From Phytophthora colocasiae (taxonomy: Eukaryota > Oomycota > Peronosporomycetes > Peronosporales > Peronosporaceae), in the NCBI GenBank assembly GCA_018806915.1, contig JAGKQI010000079.1, positions 833,001 to 897,000 of the forward strand: 64,000 nucleotides of DNA, written 5' to 3'. Position numbers and translations under genes: made by a program. Below the pieces are notes generated by a model. The model was not told the origin of the DNA and ran no database searches. It saw only the letters and a program-made list of their open reading frames with translations. Of the stretch, positions 57,095 through 64,000 are shown piece after piece (positions within the stretch are counted from its first letter, which is position 1; each line of letters starts with the position of its first letter).

Positions 57095-60000
57095 TCAGTA
57101 GCGAAGGGAGATCGGGTTTTCAGAACGCTCCGTAGGCGTCAACAAGTCCTTCTTGATATCAGCAGGGACGTACTGGAGCCACTCTTCGTCCACATTTACC
57201 GTGGCCCATTGCATCCGAGCCGGCTCGACAGCATCCAGATCACCCAGTTGCGTCTCCAGACTCAGACACTTGGGGCCACCGAGCTCTGTGACTCTGGGAT
57301 CTTGCCAGATCCAGGGACAGGACTTGTCAGGAACCACCCAGATGCCGGGCTCTGAGAGTATCGACTCTGGAAAATCCTTGTGCTTCAAGACCTTTCGGAT
57401 GAGAGCATTGTGTTGACGGATCATAGCCCCTCGACGCATGGCCCGGTACTTGTGAAGCTCCGCAGACTTGTCGTCAGCTTCGACGTCCATGGTCACCCAA
57501 TGCGTTCGCTCCCAGAAGGCTTGAGCGTGCTTTTTCATGCTGCGCACGATGTCTTCCACGTCAGCCAACACCATGGGTCCCAGTTCGTCCCGCTTGTGGA
57601 AGTAAAACTCTGAGAATCGGTTGTCGAACATGACTTCCCAACGGGCGCGCTTCTTGCGGATGACCGCACAGTACCGCTCAGAGTCCCAGCGCTTCTTGAG
57701 GATGGCACATGAATGTTTGTGCACCTCGTAGTCTGGGAAACCCGAAGTCTGGCCAGTGGTGGTCCTAGTGGAGCTCACTCGCTGTACTCTGATGCCATAG
57801 TACAACCAGGAGGATGCCTCACAGTCTGGTGTTTCCACCACCTGGAGCTCCTTGACCGTCAGAGAATTGTAAGGCTTGGATACTAGACTACGTGCTTTCC
57901 CTGAAGAACCCTTGGACTTTGATCCACTTCCACTGGTGGACTTCGGACGAGACTTGGGACTGGTGTGGGCTTTCACAGACGCAAGACGTCTCTTGGATTT
58001 CTTGGTGGAGATGATAGGCCCATCATCAGAGTCTGAGTCGTCATCAGAGTCCCGGGGACGCTTGGAACCAGGACGCGGGTGGTCATCGGACTTCTTGTCC
58101 CTGGACTTCTTGATTCCAGACTTCTTGTCCCCGGACTTCTTGATCTCAGACTTGTCACTCTCGGAACCACTGACGCTAGACGCACCGTCACCCGAATCTT
58201 CGTCGTCATCTTCGTCCTCAGACTCGACCACACCAGAATCCTTGTAATCAGGGTCATCCTTGGGGTTGTCGGCGGTGGACTCGACATCACTTTCTGGATA
58301 ATTGACGTGGCCATCCAGGTCACCCCAGGCCGCAGGCTCGGTACCAGCCGAGATATGACGATCCACCACCTCGTCAGCCATCTGATAGTAGACCTCAGGG
58401 ACATACTTGGCCCAAGGAGTGGAATCCAGACGACGAGAAAACACCGGACTCACCAACATCTGGACGAGAACCGGACTGCAAGAGACTGTGAGCTTCCTTG
58501 TCCGACGCTAACCACTCCATGGCCTTATCATACTTGATCCCAGACAGCAGAACTTGGCGGAGGTCAGGGCGGACTTCTTTCCAGACTACGTCACCATGGA
58601 GCCTCTTGTGCACTTCAGACTTTGCCACCTTGGAACCTGCATTCGCCGAAAGCACCGAGTCTTCAACGGGCTTGTGTCCGGAAGGGCGACGCTGCAAATT
58701 CTTGAGGTCCCACTTGAACGGCCGTTTCGGGGACAACTTCAGAGTCGGGGGCTTCGGTGGGTATGACAGATATCGTGGGCTCTCGCTCTTGGACTCCGAG
58801 GCTTCAGCACTTGGCCGGGTGAGATCCAGAACTCTGGCGGTCTTCGCAGCCTTCTCACCAGCCTGACAAGCTCGCTCTTCAGAAGCCGTTTCTTGAAATC
58901 AGGAACGGGCTTCTTCCGCGCGTCCAAGGCTGGCACACTGATGACAGTCGTCCAGTTATCAGGGACGATAGTGTTCTCCTGAAACGACACCAGAAGGTCA
59001 TGAAGCCGATCCCAATTACCAGAGATTTCAGAGTTCTCTTGTAAGAACTCTGAGAATCCCCATGGATCCGTGGGCTTGACTTCAGGACGCGACTTCAGAA
59101 TCGAGACCTGCGCTTGAAGATCAGCGACTTGGGACTTCAGAGCTGACTTGTCCGACTTCAGAGCTTCCACTTGGTCCTGGTAGTGAGCCTTGAGATCCTG
59201 AATCTCCGAAGCCATGCGTTCTTCTACCACACCGGCGTCTTGCTGAGCACACTTAAGCTCGTGCTTCCAGTATTGGCAGTGCAGTACCCACTCGCGCTTG
59301 ATCTCCTCACACTCGGAGCGGGCTGCTGCAGCATCTATCAGGGCGACGCCGTTTTGAGAACCGACGCGTTCCCGAGGCGGCGATGAGCAGCGGCCATGAG
59401 TTTTAAGCATCCAGCTGTCCGAAAAACTTTCTCGGCAAGTCGAGTGGGGGAGACGTGAGAAACCAGAGATCCCAGTTCCCGGCGAACTTCCACAGACGAC
59501 GTCAGAGCATCCAGAGTGCGCACGTCTGGAGTCTGAGCACACGGAGACACAACTTCGTCAGGATCGAAGCTTGGGATCACTCGCTCCAACTCCCGGAGGT
59601 CTTCGTCAGTGAGTGCCTCGTAACCCACGAGTACACAGGGGCCACCGTACGCGTTCGCTATGTGACGCCCTCTTCTGAAGTCTTCATCTCGTGCAGGAGT
59701 GCTCACCAGAAAGGCACGTCCCTCTGGTTTGACGATGGGGGCGACATAATTCTGGGGAACATCAGAGTCCCCCAACGCCGTGACTTGGTCTCCTGTAGCC
59801 GTCACCAGACCCTGATGAAACAGCCGATCGACCTCCTCCGTGGACAAACGCCGTGAGGCGCCGAAAGCTCGCGGTCTGAAGACACTAGGAGTTCCCTCAG
59901 AGAATTCAGAACTGGAACCCCCATGTGAAGCAGCCGCTGGTGAAAGATCACCTGAGCCAGCCGAGTCCATGCCATCACCAGAAAGATTCTCACCCAGATC

Positions 60001-60195
60001 ATCGACTTGTGAACTCTCAGGCTTGGACGCATGGGCTGGGGCGCTAGAGCTGCCACCTGGCGTTGTGGCTGAACCAACATCTCCACCCTGCACTACACTG
60101 GCAGTTGCCGAAGCAGGACAGGTGCCTGTGGCGTCGCCTGCCACCCCACTCGCTGGGGCGTTCGAGCTCAGGGAAGTGTTTGTTTCCTCAGTCAT
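57095..60195 (-). pseudogene. Antisense cargo gene of the Gypsy element: disordered/coiled-coil protein of unknown function
   Basis: About 1,030 codons are on the strand opposite to gag-pol, from ATG 60195 (MTEETNTSLSSNAPASG) to a stop at 57095. Layout: a Ser/Gly/Ala-rich disordered N terminus (to about 59900), a folded-looking part (RRLSTEEVDRLFHQGL, FLVSTPARDEDFRRG), a coiled coil (about 59300-59100, heptads in HYQDQVEALKSDKSALKSQV) and a Lys/Ser/Asp low-complexity stretch (about 58230-57960). A Trp-rich C-terminal domain of about 250 residues ends it (SSWLYYGIRVQRVSS, RYCAVIRKKRARWEVMFDNR, FWERTHWVTMDVEAD). Frames shift at about 59345, 58855 and 58470. I recognise no family. It lies inside the LTRs and is read away from the 3' LTR. 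Confidence 0.65.
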
Positions 60196-60436
60196 GAGCG
60201 AAAGGACGGAGGTTGGAAAATGATCGCCCGTTAGGCGAGTCAAGTTCAAGTTTCTGAGTCTGAGAGAATTAGATTGTGCGACGGGACACCAGAGACTCTG
60301 AAAACCGGGCAACTGGCAAAGAGTTGCAGCAACACTACGCTCTGAAAACCGTCTATCAGAATGTTTGATAGGCCTGGCCATGATACACAGCTTGGAGAAA
60401 GTTCCGCACTGATGGATCGTGACCAGGAGGGGCGGT

Positions 60437-61127
60437 TGACATGATGTTATTTCCGATGTTCGAGCGACAGGTGGATATTACGTTACGATGTGATTGGTTA
60501 TACTATGGGTTATAAACGAAAGGGACTTTGGGACGCGGCCGCACCCGTGCGACATCTGTGGAAGATTGTGGATAAACCTTCGCCTGACTGTAAAGGGGCC
60601 CAATGGACCAGAAGTGTACTTCAGAGTGTGCACAACTCTGAAGGTCAACTACACTCTGTCTGGTCACCGGACTTTCCCCGACGATGAGTGCCTAAGTTCT
60701 GGCGGAAAGTCTCTCAGAAGAACGTATCTCTGAGAAACCTCATCCCGTTACCGTCCAGCGCGACGATGGATGGTTCAAGGATTCACATATTTACCCGCAG
60801 AGACCAAGTATCGCGCGCCGGACGCCGCGCACCCGCGCAACCCTCAAGATCTTCATGTACGTTGAAGCATTGGTGCTCCGTACTCTGGTTTCGTACTCAA
60901 GACTCTGGTATCTCTAACTCTGAGTGACCAAGACTCTGAAAACCAAGTGATATCAGACTCTGAAAACCAGGATACCAGACTCTGAAACCACCGAAGATCC
61001 AAGACCATACTGAAACCAAGTGAACCCAAGTTCAAGTCACGCATTCAAGTGATTACTGACCTGCACGTCCTCTGTAATGACGTCTCTACCTGTTAACCCA
61101 TCAAGATCGGCTGCACAGACTGCATAC
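60437..61127 (+). repeat. 3' LTR of the Gypsy element, truncated
   Basis: About 690 bp aligned with 41741-42446. Similarity stops sharply after CTGCACAGACTGCATACTG. The remaining about 1 kb expected from the 5' LTR is missing, so the element lost its 3' end and any target duplication. Confidence 0.88.
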
Positions 61128-61460
61128 TGGGTCCGCGCAGCGTTCTGTGTGCTAGCTCGCGATTCTGAAAGTGAGGCGAAACCGGTAGAGACGGTTTCTC
61201 GCCTGTCAAACTGTATATGTGATGCGTTGGCACGAACCCGCTACCTGTGAAGGCTTATGCTGATCACAGACTTTACATTGATCTTTCTCTGCTGCACCGT
61301 GGTATAAGTTGGGAGGGTTATGTTATTCGACCTACCCCTTGTTCACTTGAAGTTTGTATCAGCTATTACAAAAATCAAGTCTAAAATTTCTTAACTTGTA
61401 TGGTACACGTTAAGAAAAACGCGTTAACGTGTAAGATACAAGCACTCGCGCTCAAGGGGT
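61128..61460 (-). other. Right-end remnant of the piggyBac-like element
   Basis: 333 bp between the truncated Gypsy LTR and the TTAA at 61461. No transposase codons could be recognised here. The outer 10 bp match the left end (CCCCTTGAGC). Confidence 0.5.
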
Positions 61461-61866
61461 TAAGGAAGTGATTAGTAAGGTCAGAAAATTGAAACATCCT
61501 CTTCAGCGAAGAGAATTTAACCGCTTTACTCATCATCGCAGTGACTACATATGTATCGTATCACAGGGCGAGCGTGTCCAAAGAGATCCTCGACAAACAT
61601 TGTAGCGAAAAGATGGCTGCCATGTGAAGTCGCTTCGTACCCGTCGTCCAACCGATCAGCTCGACGTATTTGAGCATAGCCATATTGTCGTTGTCGACAA
61701 CTGGTACCTTGTACCGCACTAGCGCGCCTCTGCGCTGGCATCCCCTTCGAGCAGCATGTTGCGGCGGCTCAAGAGAAGAATTTCCTATTCCTTCCACCAA
61801 TATTAACGCGGCGTATTTACCAATGAACACGTGGTATTTAGGTTGTGACCCAACTGCAGATATCCG

Positions 61867-61978
61867 CAGGTAACACACAAAAACCAGCTGATATCTTGGT
61901 CACAGGGTCATGACCTAGTCATGAGGGTCAGACCCTGTGACTTATCCGAAGATATCGCTGATTTTTGTGTGTTACCTG
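61867..61978. repeat. Foldback (long hairpin) sequence, MITE-like
   Basis: CAGGTAACACACAAAAA, CAGC-GATATCTT and CACAGGGTC in the left half pair with GACCCTGTG, AAGATATCGCTG and TTTTTGTGTGTTACCTG in the right half. About 45-bp arms surround a loop that is itself partly palindromic (TCATGACCTAGTCATGA). Confidence 0.8.
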
Positions 61979-63383
61979 GCCAGGGTCACGTCTTCATTGG
62001 TCATTATTTGTGATTAATTTTGGTGGAAAGTGAAACTCTTCTCGTGGACGAGGACTCCTCGGTCGCCACAGAGCACATCTACACACACGAGATACTGACC
62101 ACAGGAGCACTACGATCAAAGGCAGGCACCTGCTGATTCATATGTCTACAAGGAGCACGTTCAGATGCAATGCGCGTCATATTTACCTACTGTATTAAGG
62201 AGAATCTGGATTAGTGATTGGTACGTGATCTTTTTACTTTGATTGTTATGCTACCTGTCGCCGCTGACGTTTGTCCACGTCGGTCTGATAAGCAGGGCAC
62301 CTACTCGCTCGATTCTAATGCACTTGTGCGGACATTTGCACAACATCTTCTTCCAAGCAGTCTCAGATTCTTGCCATGTAGTCGGTGAACGAGAACTGCG
62401 ATTTTCAATGACGTCAAGGACGCTCCGTCACCGAGGGATATCAACCACTGCGGTGACGATGCTGGCGTAGAGTGATGTAAACCTAACAGCGGAGTGCTGT
62501 GCTACACTTTCAGGTTTAAACAGTGCTCCTGAGGCAGGTTATCAACATGGTATTTCGCAAATATACGTGCAACGCGACAAATAGGGACAAATATTGTATT
62601 CATATGGGCAACAACGATCTGATGTGGTGGAGCGGATCAGGCCAAAATCTCGTTGAGGCCGATCGCGATCGCCACTTGCGCCCAGACACCGACTAACGGA
62701 GGGGGTCCCCCGATGATCCGTGATCTAGCTGTGTGTAGTATCCACCTTGTGTACCCGTCGGCAGGCAGGTTACGCTCTTCCAGGTGACTTCTGAAAATGT
62801 CTTGAAGGTTGGAAGAAGGTCTTGTTTGACGCAGGGGCTTGAGGTAGCGTGGAAGTTCTTCACTCCACCTCGGGGTACTTGATCCCGGTCGTAGGCGAGT
62901 TCTCGAGCCTTGATCCGGGTGCCTGGTCCTTGATCCAGGTCTTCCAATAGTCCAATATTCGGGATCTGGTCCCTTCCTTTCGTTGTTTTCCGCTTCCGAT
63001 AGCGGGGGTCTTGAGGGGGCGAGATTCGACGGGATCGTTAGGCTAAACAACCAATTCCTTCCGATCCGGGGATTGCACTTAAAGGATAGGTCACTAGATA
63101 AGGCAAAGCTGGCCAATATATTATCCAGTCTTAACCGCTATACTAGATCACGTATCCTTACCTTCCAGACGCTTGTAGGGCTAATGTAGTTCCCGGTTCC
63201 AGGCGTAGCGAAGGCACTTGAGTGGTTCAGGACAAATTCGATTCTGTTTATGGTTATTCCTATGCCTACTAGTACCATCCTGATTTACTATCCTACGATC
63301 ACATGACACTGGCTACATAGCTGATCCCTAGCTTGGTTCCCCTAAACCTGATCGGGAGCTGATGCGATACTTAATCGGGAGCC
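61979..63383. other. Unassigned region
   Basis: About 1.4 kb. A minus-strand open frame at 62637-63116 (159 codons) is rich in Arg, Pro and Ser and could be a relic of a mobile-element gene, but no motif supports it. Nothing else was recognised. Confidence 0.3.
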
Positions 63384-63630
63384 GATCTCGTACTTAATCG
63401 GGATGTGATCGCCCCTTGATCTCGCTTGGTCTTTGTCTGAGGAGTTAGAATCAGGCCAACGGAGGTGTCCAAAGTGTCGGGTCGAGCCGTGAGTCAATCG
63501 GGAACTGATATCGTACTTAGTCGGAGGTGATCGCCGCGTGATTCCGCTTGGTCGTCCTCCAGGGAATCAGGATCAGGCCAATGGGAGGGTCGCGAGCGTC
63601 GGGCTGGACCGTGGGCCAAGATCGTATCCA
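63384..63630 (+). repeat. Two diverged tandem units of about 123 bp
   Basis: Unit 1 (63384-63506) and unit 2 (63507-63630) share GATMTCGTACTTARTCGG, GTGATCGCC, CGCTTGGTC, ATCAGGCCAA and GTCGGG...CCGTG blocks in the same order. Shorter related pieces (TTAATCGGGAGC) lie just upstream. Confidence 0.7.
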
Positions 63631-64000
63631 CCTAGGACCATGCCATAGCCGATCACGTGGAAACACCCTTGCTCCTTCCGTCTTGCCACTCGATATGACT
63701 TGATTATTGTCAATCACCACTCCACTGCCACAGATTACACTTGATTAACCGTGATATCCGCTCGCGAATCCGTGCCACAGTTAGCGAGCATCGATCCTTG
63801 CTCTTAGAGGCATAATGTAAGATCACCGGTCTCCGTTCACCATTCTCAGTCAATCTTCGCCGATCTTCACATCCCGTCGGCCAATTACACTTAGTTCAAG
63901 CTGATGATCTTCACTGACGTGGATTCCACCCCACCGCCTATCGCTTAAACATGACTGCCTCCGTGGATTACACTTAAACCCAAGATCGTCAGCAATTAGT
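63631..64000. other. Repeat-like non-coding tail of the window
   Basis: ATTACACTT occurs three times (about 63735, 63884 and 63969) in similar contexts. No gene was recognised. The region may be part of an LTR or other element that continues beyond the window. Confidence 0.3.

Larger units (their letters stand above)
41741..61127 (+). mobile_element. Large Ty3/Gypsy LTR retrotransposon, Chronos-like (dual RNase H, chromodomain, antisense gene)
   Basis: A 5' LTR starts at 41741 and a truncated 3' LTR at 60437, both TGACATGATGTTATTTCCGA. Internal order: PBS, Gag (43519-47602), protease-RT-RNase H (47725-50727 and 54074-54325), second RNase H (to 54888), integrase (55052-56209), chromodomain (56210-56650), then an opposite-strand coding region (57095-60195) and a polypurine tract (AGGAGGGGCGG, about 60425-60435). 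A 3.3-kb gag-only element sits inside pol. Without it the element is about 16 kb. The LTRs differ at roughly 20 sites over 690 bp and the genes hold many frameshifts, so it is much older than copia copy B. It is inserted in the piggyBac first exon. Confidence 0.88.
38727..61460 (-). mobile_element. piggyBac-like DNA transposon, split by a nested Gypsy element
   Basis: The left end reads TTAA (38723-38726) then CCCCTTGAGCCCGGACGTG. The right end, read inward on the minus strand, is CCCCTTGAGCGCGAGTGCTT next to TTAA (61461-61464). TTAA duplication and CCC-starting ends are hallmarks of piggyBac. Between them lie a piggyBac-type transposase gene (39105-41740, minus) and a 19.4-kb Gypsy element that cuts it at 41741. 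The identical 10 terminal bases and the TTAA support one element; two unrelated ends is the alternative. Confidence 0.65.

Noticed and set aside
61561..61878. Minus-strand 105-codon frame next to the hairpin
   Set aside because: No recognisable domain; its 5' end overlaps the foldback repeat. It could be a gene remnant but is not supportable.
63384..63630. CRISPR-like or satellite array
   Set aside because: Only two diverged direct units without unique spacers; this is a eukaryotic tandem duplication.

Overview
The window looks like a gene-sparse, transposon-rich stretch of an oomycete genome, most likely a Phytophthora-type plant pathogen. The evidence is a Crinkler (CRN)-type effector gene, two elicitin-like genes, three full-size PDR/ABCG transporter genes, helicase-associated (HA) domain repeats, short introns (60-105 bp) and oomycete initiator-like motifs upstream of start codons. 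The species is inferred from gene content only.

Layout. (1) 1-2446: the 5' part of a Ty1/copia retrotransposon on the minus strand (copy A), inserted next to or into an unrecognised gene (tail at 2447-2700). (2) 2828-9127: a secreted isochorismatase/nicotinamidase-like pseudogene (minus), a CRN-like NTPase effector (plus), triosephosphate isomerase (plus) and a bZIP-like gene (plus). (3) 9036-19040: a 2.2 kb inverted duplication. Each arm carries an elicitin-like gene and a decayed HA-repeat gene, and the arms flank ABC transporter ABC-1 (minus). (4) 19513-23772: ABC-2, a frameshifted transporter pseudogene. (5) 24982-38136: ABC-3, whose reading frame is cut twice by recent insertions: a 3.5 kb MULE DNA transposon (25231-28746, 11-bp target duplication) and a 5.3 kb copia element (30892-36205, copy B, LTRs identical by eye, AAAGC target duplication). 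(6) 38727-61460: a three-level nest. A piggyBac-like element with TTAA ends holds a 19.4 kb Ty3/Gypsy element (41741-61127), which holds a 3.3 kb gag-only LTR element (50728-54069). (7) 61461-64000: repeat-like sequence without a recognisable gene.

The Gypsy element encodes Gag, protease, reverse transcriptase, a degenerate RNase H, a second plant/archaeal-type RNase H, integrase and a chromodomain. This architecture matches, from memory, the oomycete 'Chronos' group. Between the chromodomain and the 3' LTR it carries a 3.1 kb coding region on the opposite strand, for a disordered/coiled-coil protein of unknown function. This antisense cargo gene and the gag-only element inside pol are the best candidates for undescribed biology here.

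The three ABC genes share a nearly identical second nucleotide-binding domain although they differ more elsewhere, which suggests gene conversion. Many frameshifts lie in pseudogenes and old elements. Some, such as the one in a run of seven G at 11565-11571 in ABC-1, could be sequencing or assembly errors.
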